Made by a program: the position numbers and the translations under genes
Notes under the pieces: model-generated
Database searches by the model: none
What the model saw: only the letters and a program-made list of their open reading frames with translations
What the model was told of the DNA's origin: nothing
NCBI RefSeq assembly: GCF_005747095.1
Contig: NZ_SWLG01000011.1
Span: 62,001 to 126,000, forward strand
Direction of reading: 5' to 3'
DNA length: 64,000 nt
From: Exobacillus caeni
GTDB lineage: Bacteria; Bacillota; Bacilli; Bacillales; Guptibacillaceae
In this document: positions 38,787 through 48,293 of the stretch, piece after piece
Layout of the letters: every line of letters starts with the position of its first letter
Position numbering within the stretch: the first letter of the stretch is position 1

Positions 38787-40208
38787 ATGGCTGAAGAATA
38801 TGATCTCGTCATTTTAGGGGGAGGCACTGGCGGTTATGTTGCCGCAATTCGTGCTTCTCAACTCGGACTAAAAGTAGCAGTAGTTGAAAAAGCCGAGCTT
38901 GGTGGAACATGCTTGCACAGAGGATGCATACCGAGTAAAGCATTGCTTAGAAGTGCAGAAGTATTTGCAACAGCAAAACACGGAGAAAAGTTTGGTGTGA
39001 TGGCAAAAGAAGTTGCGCTTGATTTTCAAAAAGTGCAGGAACGAAAGCAAAGTATCATTGACCAGCTTCATAAAGGCATCCAGCACCTGATGAAAAAAGG
39101 GAAAATCGATGTGTTTGAAGGATTTGGACGAATTTTAGGGCCATCTATTTTCTCTCCGATGCCTGGAACTGTATCTGTTGAAATGAATAACGGTGAAGAG
39201 AATCCAATGCTTATTCCTAAAAATGTAATCATTGCAACTGGTTCAAAACCACGGACATTGCCGGGACTTGATGTGGATGGAGAGTATGTACTCACCTCTG
39301 ACGAAGCACTCCACATGGAGAAAGTACCTGACTCTGTGATTATAGTAGGCGGAGGAGTAATCGGAATAGAATGGGCTTCGATGCTTGCGGACTTTGGTGC
39401 TAAGGTTACCGTTCTTGAGTACTCTGATAGAATCCTTCCTACTGAAGATAAAGAAATCTCTAAGGAAGCCCAGCGCTTAATGAAGAAAAAAGGTGTTAAA
39501 ATCCTGACAAGTGCTAAAGTAATGGGCGATACGCTTGAAAAAGGAAACGGCGTTAAGATCAAAGCGGAACATAATGGAGAGAACAAAGAATTTGCCGCAG
39601 ATAAACTTCTCGTTTCAGTAGGACGTGAAGCTAATGTTAAAAATATTGGACTGGAAAACACAAGCATTAAGGTGGAAAACGGAGTCATCCAGACGAACGA
39701 ATTCTACCAGACTGCTGAAAGCCATATTTACGCGATCGGCGATGTGATCGGCGGAATGCAGCTTGCCCATGTAGCTTCACATGAAGGGATTACTGCGGTG
39801 GAACACCTTGCTGACCAGAACCCTTCACCGATCGACTATACACAAGTATCGAGCTGTATCTACAGCAGCCCTGAAATGGCAAGCGTAGGACTGACAGAAG
39901 ATGAAGCGAAAGAAAAAGGCTATAACGTAAAAACAGGAAAGTTCTTGTTTAAAGCAATCGGTAAAGCCCTGGTTTTCGGTGAATCTGATGGTTTTGTAAA
40001 ACTTGTTGCTGATGCGGATTCGGATGATCTGCTTGGCGTTCATATGATTGGCCCACATGTAACCGACATGATCTCTGAAGCAGGACTGGCAAAAGTATTG
40101 GATGCGACACCATGGGAAGTCGCTCATACGATCCATCCGCATCCGACCCTTTCAGAAGCAATCGGCGAAGCGGCTCTTGCTGTAGATGGTAAAGCGATCC
40201 ATTCATAA
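38787..40208 (+). CDS. lpdV: Dihydrolipoyl dehydrogenase E3 of the branched-chain keto acid complex
   Basis: FAD flavoprotein that reoxidises the lipoyl group of BkdB with NAD. It has 473 residues. FAD loop GGGTGGYVAA (11-20), redox disulfide CLHRGC (C42/C47), NAD loop VGGGVIGIEWA, and the interface catalytic HTIHPHPTLSEA. ATG follows AAAGGAGCATCATT. 23 bp after buk. Confidence 0.95.
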   Translation: MAEEYDLVILGGGTGGYVAAIRASQLGLKVAVVEKAELGGTCLHRGCIPSKALLRSAEVFATAKHGEKFGVMAKEVALDFQKVQERKQSIIDQLHKGIQHLMKKGKIDVFEGFGRILGPSIFSPMPGTVSVEMNNGEENPMLIPKNVIIATGSKPRTLPGLDVDGEYVLTSDEALHMEKVPDSVIIVGGGVIGIEWASMLADFGAKVTVLEYSDRILPTEDKEISKEAQRLMKKKGVKILTSAKVMGDTLEKGNGVKIKAEHNGENKEFAADKLLVSVGREANVKNIGLENTSIKVENGVIQTNEFYQTAESHIYAIGDVIGGMQLAHVASHEGITAVEHLADQNPSPIDYTQVSSCIYSSPEMASVGLTEDEAKEKGYNVKTGKFLFKAIGKALVFGESDGFVKLVADADSDDLLGVHMIGPHVTDMISEAGLAKVLDATPWEVAHTIHPHPTLSEAIGEAALAVDGKAIHS

Positions 40209-40239
40209 ACTCGAGGTAATTTAAGGGAGGTACACTTAT

Positions 40240-41232
40240 ATGGCAGAAAAGCGCCATGAGAAACTTGGCTTATCTGATCAAGATGTTCTTGATATGTTTG
40301 AAACGATGTTATTAGCACGTAAAATTGATGAGCGCATGTGGTTATTAAACCGTGCGGGAAAAATCCCTTTTGTTATTTCATGCCAGGGACAGGAAGCAGC
40401 ACAGATCGGTGCAGCATTCGCCCTTGATCGTGAAAAGGACTGGGTAGCACCTTACTACCGTGACCTGGGAATTGTTTTAGCCTTTGGAATGACTGCTAAA
40501 GACATTATGCTTTCCGGCTTTGCGAAGGCCGAAGACCCGAATTCAGGCGGCCGCCAGATGCCTGGGCACTTTGGGCAAAGGGAAAACAGAATTCTCACCG
40601 GTTCTTCACCAGTAACGACTCAGGTGCCACACGCAGTAGGTGTCGCACTGGCAGGAAAGATGGACGGGGAAGACATCGTAACCTATGCATCGTTTGGGGA
40701 AGGATCTTCCAACCAGGGAGATTTCCATGAAGCTGCTAATTTCGCGGGAGTACATAAGCTTCCTGTAATTTTAATGTGTGAAAATAATAAATATGCGATC
40801 TCAGTTCCTGTATCCAAGCAGTTAGCTTGTGAGAAGGTTTCAGACCGTGCCATCGGTTATGGAATGCCTGGCTATACAGTAGACGGCAACGATCCTCTTG
40901 CGGTTTATGAAGTATGTAAAGAAGCTGCAGACCGCGGCAGACGAGGGGAAGGCCCTACACTTGTTGAAACGGTTTCTTACCGTTTGACACCTCACTCCAG
41001 TGATGATGATGACCGTGCATACCGTTCGCGAGAAGAAGTAGAAGAAGCGAAGAAAAAGGATTCGATCATTACGTTTGCAGCTTATTTAAAAGAAAATGGC
41101 GTTATGTCTGATGAAAAAGAACAGGAAATTCAAGAGCGCATTAAAAAGCTAGTAGACGAAGCAACAGAATATGCTGAAAATGCAGATTATGCGGCACCGG
41201 AATCTGCTATGAATTACGTTTACGGAGAATAG
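40240..41232 (+). CDS. bkdAA: Branched-chain 2-oxoacid dehydrogenase E1 alpha
   Basis: Thiamine-diphosphate decarboxylase component acting on the oxo acids of Val, Leu and Ile. It has 330 residues with the ThDP motif region FGEGSSNQGDFHEAANFAGVHKLPVI and NNKYAISVP, and the phosphorylation-loop-like YRLTPHSSDDDDRAYR segment near 250. ATG follows AAGGGAGG. Confidence 0.95.
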   Translation: MAEKRHEKLGLSDQDVLDMFETMLLARKIDERMWLLNRAGKIPFVISCQGQEAAQIGAAFALDREKDWVAPYYRDLGIVLAFGMTAKDIMLSGFAKAEDPNSGGRQMPGHFGQRENRILTGSSPVTTQVPHAVGVALAGKMDGEDIVTYASFGEGSSNQGDFHEAANFAGVHKLPVILMCENNKYAISVPVSKQLACEKVSDRAIGYGMPGYTVDGNDPLAVYEVCKEAADRGRRGEGPTLVETVSYRLTPHSSDDDDRAYRSREEVEEAKKKDSIITFAAYLKENGVMSDEKEQEIQERIKKLVDEATEYAENADYAAPESAMNYVYGE

Positions 41233-41243
41233 GGGGGAACAGC

Positions 41244-42227
41244 ATGCCAGTTATTTCTTACATTCAAGCAGTTACACAAGCATTAAGGGAAGAGATGCAG
41301 CGAGACAAAGATGTTTTTGTTCTTGGGGAAGACGTTGGGGTACGCGGAGGTGTATTCCGTGCTACCGATGGCTTATACGAAGAGTTTGGTGAAGCCAGAG
41401 TCATCGACACACCGCTTGCAGAATCAGCGATCGCAGGTGTTGGTATCGGTGCTGCCATGTATGGAAAGCGTCCTGTTGCAGAAATGCAATTTGCCGATTT
41501 TATTATGCCAGCTGTAAATCAGATTATTTCCGAAGCAGCCAAAATCAGATACCGTTCAAATAATGACTTTTATTGCCCGATTACAATCCGTGCTCCTTAC
41601 GGCGGAGGTGTACATGGTGCCCTTTACCACTCACAGTCGGTGGAAGCCATCTTTGCAAGTGTCCCGGGTCTGAAAATTGTAATGCCATCTACTCCTTATG
41701 ATGTGAAAGGCCTGTTGAAGGCGGCGATCCGTGATGATGACCCTGTTCTATTCTTTGAACACAAACGGGCATACCGGTTAATTAAAGGGGAAGTTCCAGA
41801 GGAAGATTATACGCTTCCAATAGGAAAGGCGGATGTGAAACGGGAAGGCGAAGATATAACCGTCATTACATACGGTTTGTCCGTGCATTTCGCACTTCAA
41901 GCTGCTGAGAAGCTTGAAAAAGATGGTATCTCTGCACATATCCTTGATTTAAGAACGGTTTATCCGTTAGATAAAGATGCAATCATCGAAGCGGCATCTA
42001 AAACGGGTAAAGTACTCCTTATTACGGAAGATAACAAAGAAGGAAGCATTATGAGTGAAGTGGCTGCTATCATTTCCGAACATTGCCTGTTTGATCTTGA
42101 TGCGCCGATCAAGCGTCTGGCGGGCCCTGATGTTCCTGCGATGCCTTACTCACCACCGATGGAAAAATACTTCATGATTAATCCTGATAAAGTCGAAAAA
42201 GCAATGCGTGAGCTTGCAGAATTTTAA
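41244..42227 (+). CDS. bkdAB: Branched-chain 2-oxoacid dehydrogenase E1 beta
   Basis: Partner of BkdAA in the alpha2-beta2 E1. It has 327 residues, with GEDVGVRGGVFRATDGL, DTPLAESAIAGVGIG, QFADFIMPAVNQI, the ThDP-proximal PYGGGVHGALYHSQS and the C-terminal RLAGPDVPAMPYSPPMEKYF. Eleven bp after bkdAA. Confidence 0.95.
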   Translation: MPVISYIQAVTQALREEMQRDKDVFVLGEDVGVRGGVFRATDGLYEEFGEARVIDTPLAESAIAGVGIGAAMYGKRPVAEMQFADFIMPAVNQIISEAAKIRYRSNNDFYCPITIRAPYGGGVHGALYHSQSVEAIFASVPGLKIVMPSTPYDVKGLLKAAIRDDDPVLFFEHKRAYRLIKGEVPEEDYTLPIGKADVKREGEDITVITYGLSVHFALQAAEKLEKDGISAHILDLRTVYPLDKDAIIEAASKTGKVLLITEDNKEGSIMSEVAAIISEHCLFDLDAPIKRLAGPDVPAMPYSPPMEKYFMINPDKVEKAMRELAEF

Positions 42228-42267
42228 GCAAAACATTACAGGTTTCGAGGAATAGGAGGTTTTATAC

Positions 42268-43563
42268 TTGGCAGTCGAAAAGATCTTAATGCCACAGCTC
42301 GGAGAAAGCGTTACCGAGGGTACCATCGAAAAATGGTTGGTAGGTGTAGGCGATAAAGTAAATAAATATGATCCAATTGCTGAAGTCAACACGGATAAAG
42401 TTAATGCAGAAGTTCCTTCCTCTTATACAGGCACAATTAAAGAGTTAGTTGCGTCTGAAGGGGATACTCTCGAAGTAGGAGAATTGGTCTGCTACATCGA
42501 AGTGGAAGGCGGTGTTTCAGAAGAAGAAACACAGGAAGCTTCTCCAGAACAAAAAGCGATCGAAAACCATGATGCAGAAGCAGGAAATGAGCAAGACCAG
42601 CCGATGAAACGCCGTTATTCTCCAGCAGTTCTTCGTATGGCACAGGAACAGGATATTGACCTTGAACAGGTTAAAGGGTCCGGCAAAGGCGGAAGAATAA
42701 CGAGAAAAGATATTCAGGCAATTATCGATTCTGGTGAGATACCGAAAAAAGGCGGGGCAAAAACGCAACCAACTAAAGAAGCACCAGAACCGAAACAAGC
42801 AGCTACAGTTCCTGCTCAGCAGCCTCCTAAAGCTAATGCTACTGAGGTACCGGTTGCGGAAGGTGATGTGGAAATTCCTGTTACGGGCGTCCGTCGTGCA
42901 ATCGCTAACAATATGGTGCGCAGTAAGCACGAAGCTCCACACGCCTGGACAATGGTAGAAGTAGATGTAACCAACCTGGTAAATTTCAGGAACAGCGTAA
43001 AAGGCGATTTTAAGAAAAAAGAAGGCTACAGCTTAACATTCTTCTCTTTCTTCATCAAAGCTGTTGTGGAAGCGTTAAAAGAGTTCCCGCAAATGAACTC
43101 GATGTGGGCCGGGGATAAAATCGTACAGAAAAAAGACATCAATATGTCCATTGCTGTAGGCACAGACGATGCGTTATTCGTTCCGGTTATTAAAAATGCG
43201 GATGAAAAGAGTATTAAAGGCATCGCACGTGAAGTTACCGAGCTTGCTAAAAAAGCAAGAACAGGCAAGCTGAAATCTGATGAGATGCAGGGCGGAACAT
43301 TTACAGTGAACAATACCGGTGCTTTCGGTTCCGTACAGTCGATGGGTATCATCAACTATCCACAGGCTGCAATCTTGCAGGTAGAATCGATCGTTAAACG
43401 CCCGGTAGTGATGGACAATGGCATGATTGCAGTTCGCGACATGGTTAACCTATGTCTATCGCTTGACCACCGAGTGCTTGACGGAATGGTCTGCGGGCAT
43501 TTCCTTGCACGAGTAAAAGAAAAGCTTGAAAACATCTCTAAAGAAAACACTTCTGTTTATTAA
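42268..43563 (+). CDS. bkdB: Branched-chain 2-oxoacid dehydrogenase E2, dihydrolipoyl acyltransferase
   Basis: Core of the complex. It has 431 residues. Lipoyl domain 1-78 with attachment lysine in VNTDKVNAE (K44); peripheral subunit-binding domain about 112-150 (YSPAVLRMAQEQDIDL..GSGKGGRITRKDI); Pro/Ala/Gln linker; catalytic domain from about 200 with the terminal SLDHRVLDGMVCG. TTG start after ATAGGAGGTTTTATAC. Its lipoyl group depends on the LipM pathway. The terminator follows. Confidence 0.94.
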   Translation: MAVEKILMPQLGESVTEGTIEKWLVGVGDKVNKYDPIAEVNTDKVNAEVPSSYTGTIKELVASEGDTLEVGELVCYIEVEGGVSEEETQEASPEQKAIENHDAEAGNEQDQPMKRRYSPAVLRMAQEQDIDLEQVKGSGKGGRITRKDIQAIIDSGEIPKKGGAKTQPTKEAPEPKQAATVPAQQPPKANATEVPVAEGDVEIPVTGVRRAIANNMVRSKHEAPHAWTMVEVDVTNLVNFRNSVKGDFKKKEGYSLTFFSFFIKAVVEALKEFPQMNSMWAGDKIVQKKDINMSIAVGTDDALFVPVIKNADEKSIKGIAREVTELAKKARTGKLKSDEMQGGTFTVNNTGAFGSVQSMGIINYPQAAILQVESIVKRPVVMDNGMIAVRDMVNLCLSLDHRVLDGMVCGHFLARVKEKLENISKENTSVY

Positions 43564-43568
43564 GGTTT

Positions 43569-43604
43569 AGAGCCATTGCTGGTAAGGCGGTGGCTCTTTT
43601 GTTT
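43569..43604 (+). terminator. Terminator of the bkd operon
   Basis: AGAGCCAtTGC pairs with GGCggTGGCTCT (interior mismatch), followed by TTTTGTTT. Confidence 0.75.
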
Positions 43605-43710
43605 AACATTGGGCTTTTTTTCGTTATAATAAAATAACAGAAGAATAACCTAATTAACAGAGACCTGGAATGTCAAAGCTATTTCATGGTACGTAAGGAG
43701 TGTAAATATA

Positions 43711-44139
43711 ATGGGAATGAATTTTAATTTATTTATGAACGACGTTGTGGCTACTGCACGAAAAGAAATTAGCGAAGCTGGATATCAGGAATTAAAGACT
43801 CCGGAAGAAGTAGATGAGGTTATGAAAAAAGAAGGTACCTCTCTTGTGATGGTGAATTCTGTATGTGGATGTGCAGGAGGCGTAGCCCGCCCAGCGGCAA
43901 AATTAGCACTTGATAACGAAAAGAAGCCAGAACATCTTGTAACAGTGTTTGCCGGGCAGGATAAGGAAGCTACTGAACAAGCGCGTTCTTATTTTAAAGG
44001 TTTCGCCCCATCTTCACCTTCATTCGCCCTTTTGAAGGATGGAGAAATTATCAATATGATCGAGCGCCATGAAATTGAAGCGAGCGATCCACAAGAAGTT
44101 TCTGGAATGCTTAAATATTTGTTTGATAAATATTGTTAG
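43711..44139 (+). CDS. brxB: Bacilliredoxin BrxB (YqiW)
   Basis: A 142-residue DUF1094 thioredoxin-fold protein that removes bacillithiol from mixed disulfides. The CGC active site is at C52-G53-C54 in [18 protein letters not shown] follows AAGGAGTGTAAATATA. It is a single-gene unit. Confidence 0.93.
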   Translation: MGMNFNLFMNDVVATARKEISEAGYQELKTPEEVDEVMKKEGTSLVMVNSVCGCAGGVARPAAKLALDNEKKPEHLVTVFAGQDKEATEQARSYFKGFAPSSPSFALLKDGEIINMIERHEIEASDPQEVSGMLKYLFDKYC

Positions 44140-44164
44140 AAAGTTAAGTTTTAGAAGCTATCCA

Positions 44165-44430
44165 TGGTATAATTTGTTTCATAATAAAGAAACTCGCCGG
44201 TCGGCAAGCCGTTGGGTAAAAGCGGGAGAGTAGCTGCGCTTAACTATCTTCTTGAAATTTCAACGGCTTCGAGGATGCTCTTCTGCTAAGTTATACTTTC
44301 CTATACGTAAAAAAGCCGGGCGCTGGCACGCCTACGGCTCCTACAATAAACGGTCCTCCAGGAGGATCGGCCAATAAAGAACGATAGACCGCCCCCTGTT
44401 AATATGATCTCAAGGGCGGTCTATTTTTTG
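44165..44430 (+). ncRNA. Candidate antitoxin RNA convergent with the small toxin gene
   Basis: An extended -10 promoter TGGTATAAT (44165-44173) could start a plus-strand RNA near 44180. It would end at a strong terminator: ATAGACCGCCC / GGGCGGTCTAT (about 44384-44423) followed by TTTTTTGTT. The RNA would contain a long-range 9-bp stem AAGCCGTTG / CAACGGCTT (44206-44214, 44261-44269), no ORF, and about 110-120 nt complementary to the 3' part of the minus-strand toxin transcript. This is the RatA/SR4 type of arrangement. Transcript ends are inferred. Confidence 0.55.
44309..44341 (-). terminator. Terminator of the minus-strand small toxin transcript
   Basis: On the minus strand, AGCCGTAGGCG folds with CGCCCGGCT (AGCCG/CGGCT and GGCG/CGCC pairs) and is followed by TTTTTTAC. 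Confidence 0.7.
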
Positions 44431-44513
44431 TTATGAGGAAAAGAAAGTACGACAACGATTAAAGTCGCAAAGCTAATCGAAACCATCATTGCCTCATAAA
44501 CCGTCAGTGGCAT
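44421..44513 (-). CDS. Small hydrophobic peptide resembling type I (holin-like) toxins
   Basis: A 30-residue ORF: a short N-terminus (MPLTVYEAMM), one hydrophobic helix (about 8-25) and a basic end (PHNKK). The TVYEAMM start and F-A-T-L-I core are typical of the TxpA/BsrG-like holin-like toxins of Firmicutes. AAAGGGGGTG lies directly before ATG 44513, which is too close for ideal initiation; CTG 44507, giving the family-typical MTVYEA, is the likely alternative start. An extended -10 (TGCTATAAT on the minus strand, 44584-44592) lies upstream. A convergent plus-strand RNA overlaps its 3' end. Confidence 0.75.
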   Translation of the reverse strand: MPLTVYEAMMVSISFATLIVVVLSFPHNKK

Positions 44514-44592
44514 CACCCCCTTTCGTGTTAAAAATGGGGTGTGCCGAACCGCCCTTAGAGAACCCGCCTATTGTATAAAATCGATTATAGCA

Positions 44593-44865
44593 TGTTAACG
44601 CCCCGTCTCGTATAGCTAATAAGTCACGTTCTAACCTTCATATTCAATATGTGCTCAAATTCACCTAACAATTGGTAAAAAGAAAAGGAATTATCGCTGT
44701 TTTCAGAGAATAAAAAAAGAAACGGTAAAGGTGTGAGTAAAATTCTGAAAAGATAAACATTTTTAATTATGAAGAAAAATGTAGATTTATAGTTTTGGTG
44801 TGTGTTATTATTCATTACAGTGAATGAACATACAGTTAAAATGACACATGGGGGGAAATATAAAA
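44593..44865. other. Intergenic region before artP
   Basis: AT-rich, about 270 bp, no gene seen. An inverted repeat TTCATT-ACAGTG-AATGAA around 44812-44829 is close to the artP start and could be an operator; no known consensus was matched. Confidence 0.35.
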
Positions 44866-45672
44866 ATGAAAAAGTTTTTATCGGTTAGCTTTTTATTGGT
44901 TTTGGTAATAAGTATGCTTGCAGCCTGCGGAAATGTAGAAGAAGGCTCGCCAGAATCTGCAGGAGACAACGGAAGCAGTGACGGCGAGGCTAAGAAAACA
45001 CTTGTTATGGGTACTTCTGCAGATTATCCGCCTTACGAATACATCGATACAGCCCAGGGTGAAGACATTATTGGTTTCGATATCGATATTGCTAAATATA
45101 TAACAAACGAATTAGGCTATGAGTTAAAAATTGAAAACATGGATTTTAACGGATTGATCCCGGCCTTGAACACTGAAAAAGTAGATTTTGTAATGGCAGG
45201 AATGACACCGAAGCCAGAGCGCAAAAAGAACGCTGATTTCTCTGAGATTTATTATACTGCTCAACAATTGATCATGACCACAAAAGGTAGCGGCATTGAA
45301 AAAATTGAAGATCTCGATGGGAAAAAGGTAGGAGTTCAGCTTGGTTCTATTCAAGAAGGCGAAGCAGAAAAGATAAAAGAAAAAGTGGATATCGAAGTTG
45401 TTAAACTTAACAAAATCCCTGAAATCATCCAGGAGCTAAAATCAGGTCGTATCGACGCATTGATCATTGAAGATGCGGTTGCGTATGAATTCATTGAGAA
45501 AAATGAAGATTTGACTTCATTTGTCCTTTCAGCTGATGCGGAAGCTGGTTCAGCTGTAGCCTTCCCTAAAGGAAGTGACCTTGTAGAAGACTTTAACAGC
45601 GAACTTGCGAAAATGAAAGAAAACGGAAAACTGGATGAACTAGTGGAAAAGTGGTTTAAAATAAACAATTAA
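44866..45672 (+). CDS. artP: Arginine-type amino acid ABC transporter, substrate-binding lipoprotein
   Basis: A 268-residue family 3 solute-binding protein with a lipoprotein signal, lipobox LAAC (C21). The mature start is followed by a Ser/Gly/Glu-rich tether. The ligand-binding core begins TLVMGTSADYPPYEYID and includes GFDIDIAKYI. ATG 44866 is chosen over ATG 44848, since GGGGGAAA lies just before it. Polar amino acid specificity (arginine or similar) is inferred from B. subtilis ArtP synteny. Confidence 0.9.
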   Translation: MKKFLSVSFLLVLVISMLAACGNVEEGSPESAGDNGSSDGEAKKTLVMGTSADYPPYEYIDTAQGEDIIGFDIDIAKYITNELGYELKIENMDFNGLIPALNTEKVDFVMAGMTPKPERKKNADFSEIYYTAQQLIMTTKGSGIEKIEDLDGKKVGVQLGSIQEGEAEKIKEKVDIEVVKLNKIPEIIQELKSGRIDALIIEDAVAYEFIEKNEDLTSFVLSADAEAGSAVAFPKGSDLVEDFNSELAKMKENGKLDELVEKWFKINN

Positions 45673-45699
45673 TCGCAGCAGTTCGTGACAGAAAGGTTG

Positions 45700-46362
45700 A
45701 TGAATTACATGGGTTTTTCCCAGATCTATGACTCGATCCCGTACATTTTGTACGGGATTTGGGTTACTTTACAGTTTGTTAGTGTTTCAGCGGTATTTGG
45801 CTTTATTTGGGGAATTATACTTGCCTTATTTAAAATTAGTAGAGTTACATTTTTAACCGGTTTTGCGGATGCTTATACATTTATTTTTCGAGGAGTACCG
45901 TTAATACTGCAGCTTGCAATCATTTATTTTGCTACACCACAGGTTGTTGGCTATGATATCACTGCTTTTCAGGCAGGGGTTCTTGCATTCAGCCTTCATT
46001 CCGGTGCATATATCTCAGAAATCATTAGAGCGGGAATCCTTGCTGTTGACAAAGGGCAAACAGAAGCGGCACAGGCTCTTGGTGTTTCATACCGTCCAAT
46101 GATGAAAGATATCATTCTGCCACAGGCAATGAAAAATATATTACCTGCTCTGATGAATGAATTTATTACATTAACAAAAGAATCTGCCATTGTATCGACA
46201 ATCGGTGTGCTTGATATTATGAGAAGAGCCCAGATTGTTGCCGCTGATAAATTTTTATATTTCCCGCCGTTAATTACTGCAGCTGTCATCTATTTAATAT
46301 TAGTGACAATACTAACTCTTCTTGGCAGAGCAGTAGAGAGGAGAATGAGACGCAGTGATTAA
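45700..46362 (+). CDS. artQ: Arginine-type amino acid ABC transporter permease
   Basis: A polar amino acid permease of about 220 residues with five membrane helices and the EAA loop [28 protein letters not shown]. The start is uncertain: GTG 45685, ATG 45700 and ATG 45709 are in frame, with AGAAAGG at 45690-45696. ATG 45700 is used here. It overlaps artR by eight bases. Confidence 0.9.
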   Translation: MNYMGFSQIYDSIPYILYGIWVTLQFVSVSAVFGFIWGIILALFKISRVTFLTGFADAYTFIFRGVPLILQLAIIYFATPQVVGYDITAFQAGVLAFSLHSGAYISEIIRAGILAVDKGQTEAAQALGVSYRPMMKDIILPQAMKNILPALMNEFITLTKESAIVSTIGVLDIMRRAQIVAADKFLYFPPLITAAVIYLILVTILTLLGRAVERRMRRSD

Positions 46363-47077
46363 AGTAGATAATCTTTCAAAGTCTTTTGGCAGTTTAAAAG
46401 TACTCCACAATATATCGATGGAAATTAATAAAGGTGACGTTGTAGCAATCGTCGGGCCTTCTGGTTCGGGAAAATCTACCCTGCTGAGGTGCGTTAATTT
46501 ACTTGAAGTTCCGACCGAGGGAAAAGTGTGGATCGACGGACAGAATCTTACCGACCCAAAAACGAACATTATGCATGTCAGGGCGAAAATCGGAATGGTT
46601 TTTCAACACTTTCACCTGTTTCCACATAAAACAGCTTTAGAAAACTTAACTTATGCACCGATGAAAGTTAAAGGACTATCAAAGGGAGAAGCTGTTTCTA
46701 CAGCTCGAAATCTTCTGAAAAAAGTTGGTCTGGAAGAAAAGGAAAACGAATATCCAAACCGGTTGTCAGGAGGGCAAAAACAAAGGGTTGCGATTGCGAG
46801 AGCCCTTGCGATGGAGCCTGAATATATGCTTTTTGATGAGCCTACTTCTGCCCTTGACCCGGAAATGGTGAAAGAAGTTTTGGATGTAATGAAGTCACTG
46901 GCTGGTTCAGGTATGACGATGGCCATCGTCACGCATGAAATGGGATTTGCCCGTGAAGTTGCTGATCGGGTTTGTTTTCTGGATGGCGGTGCCCTGGTCG
47001 AACAGGCTCCCCCAAAAGAGTTCTTTCAATCACCTCGGACTGATCGAGCAAAAGCCTTTTTGGAAAAAGTTTTATAG
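46355..47077 (+). CDS. artR: Arginine-type amino acid ABC transporter ATP-binding protein
   Basis: A 240-residue ATPase with Walker [10 protein letters not shown] (34-42), signature LSGGQKQR, Walker [15 protein letters not shown] and the H-loop histidine in IVTHEMGFA. The start is GTG overlapping artQ. Third gene of the artPQR importer operon. Confidence 0.95.
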   Translation: MIKVDNLSKSFGSLKVLHNISMEINKGDVVAIVGPSGSGKSTLLRCVNLLEVPTEGKVWIDGQNLTDPKTNIMHVRAKIGMVFQHFHLFPHKTALENLTYAPMKVKGLSKGEAVSTARNLLKKVGLEEKENEYPNRLSGGQKQRVAIARALAMEPEYMLFDEPTSALDPEMVKEVLDVMKSLAGSGMTMAIVTHEMGFAREVADRVCFLDGGALVEQAPPKEFFQSPRTDRAKAFLEKVL

Positions 47078-47107
47078 TGCTTCATGAAGTGAATTAAATA
47101 TAGAGAC

Positions 47108-47231
47108 AAGGGGATGGCTCATAAGGGTCTGACTCCCACTGATCAGTCATATATCCAGAGAGACATTTACATGTGTTTTTCTAGATGATGGGTTTGAGGG
47201 GTCTGGCACTTTGCTTTTGAGTCGTCCCCTT
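47108..47231. repeat. Palindromic intergenic element of about 124 bp
   Basis: Ends are an 18-bp imperfect inverted repeat: AAGGGGATGGCTCATAAG (47108-47125) and CTTTTGAGTCGTCCCCTT (47214-47231). The internal segments GGGTCTGACTCC and GGGGTCTGGCAC look like degenerate copies. A T-run after the 3' end lets it also act as the artPQR terminator. The 13-mer ACTTTGCTTTTGA (47208-47220) is the exact complement of 123-135, so it may be one of a family of hairpin elements. Confidence 0.55.
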
Positions 47232-47283
47232 TTTGGCCATCATATAGATATGTATTTCGCTTTTAATTGGAGGGACGCTTAGA

Positions 47284-48258
47284 GTGAAAATTGGATATAG
47301 GACAGTGAAGACCGCAATAGGCACAGGAGTAGCAATCAGTATCGCTCAGATGATCGGCCTGAGCTTTTATGTGTCTGCTGGCATTCTTGTGATCTTAAAT
47401 ATTAAACCAACGAAAAAACGGTCAATCAGCAGTGCGTGGCAAAGGTTTGTAGCCTGTATTGTGGGTATGGTGTTTGCGATTATATTTTTTGAAGGACTTG
47501 CTTTCCATCCTGTCAGCATAATCTTACTGTTATTACTGTTTATTCCAACTGTAGTAATGTTGAAGGCTAAGGAAGGAGTCATCACAAGTTCTGTCATTAT
47601 TTTGCACTTATACACGACTAGTAATATTACATTGGATATTATCATCAATGAGTTGTTACTCATCGTCATCGGGATTGGTGTAGCACTAATTTTTAATTTA
47701 TATATGCCAAGCATGGAAAGCAAAATTGTGGAGTACAGGGAGAAAATAGAAGAGAAATTCACCTTTATATTGCAGCAGTTCGCCGTATATTTACAAGATG
47801 GAGAAAGTGACTGGGATGGAAAAGAAATCATAGAGGTTGGGGATTTGTTAAAAGAAGCAAAAACGCTTGCTCTTAAAGATATTGAAAACCATGTGCTCCG
47901 GGAAAATGATAGTTTTTACAGCTATTTTAAAATGAGAGAGAAACAATTTGAAATTATCGAAAGGTTATTGCCTATTATCTCATCACTTGATCAAACTTAT
48001 ATACAGGGTAAGAAAATTGCACAGTTTCTGGAAGAACTAAGTCTTGCTGTTTCACCTAACAATACCGCTCGTTTTTTTCTCGAGGAATTAGAAGAAATGA
48101 AACAGGAATTTCGTAATTCCCCCTTACCAAGGGACAGAAAAGAATTTGAAACAAGGTCGGCACTTTTGCATTTCTTAAATGAAATGGAGCAATATTTGTT
48201 ATTAAAACGTTATTTTAAACGGGAAGATACAAACAAAGGAATGAAAGTAAATGCATAA
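47284..48258 (+). CDS. yqjA: Aromatic acid exporter family protein YqjA
   Basis: A 324-residue protein with about five N-terminal membrane helices (within 1-145) and a C-terminal helical cytoplasmic domain (about 146-324), the layout of the ArAE_1 family. GTG follows TTGGAGGGACGCTTAGA. Length agrees with B. subtilis YqjA. Transport substrate not known. Confidence 0.85.
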   Translation: MKIGYRTVKTAIGTGVAISIAQMIGLSFYVSAGILVILNIKPTKKRSISSAWQRFVACIVGMVFAIIFFEGLAFHPVSIILLLLLFIPTVVMLKAKEGVITSSVIILHLYTTSNITLDIIINELLLIVIGIGVALIFNLYMPSMESKIVEYREKIEEKFTFILQQFAVYLQDGESDWDGKEIIEVGDLLKEAKTLALKDIENHVLRENDSFYSYFKMREKQFEIIERLLPIISSLDQTYIQGKKIAQFLEELSLAVSPNNTARFFLEELEEMKQEFRNSPLPRDRKEFETRSALLHFLNEMEQYLLLKRYFKREDTNKGMKVNA

Positions 48259-48293
48259 CGCATCCTAAAAGAAAAAAGAAGGGATGTATAAGA

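Noticed and set aside
39068-39688. 206-codon minus-strand frame opposite lpdV
   Set aside because: Shadow of a conserved gene with no family features; the same applies to 20411-20959 opposite folD.
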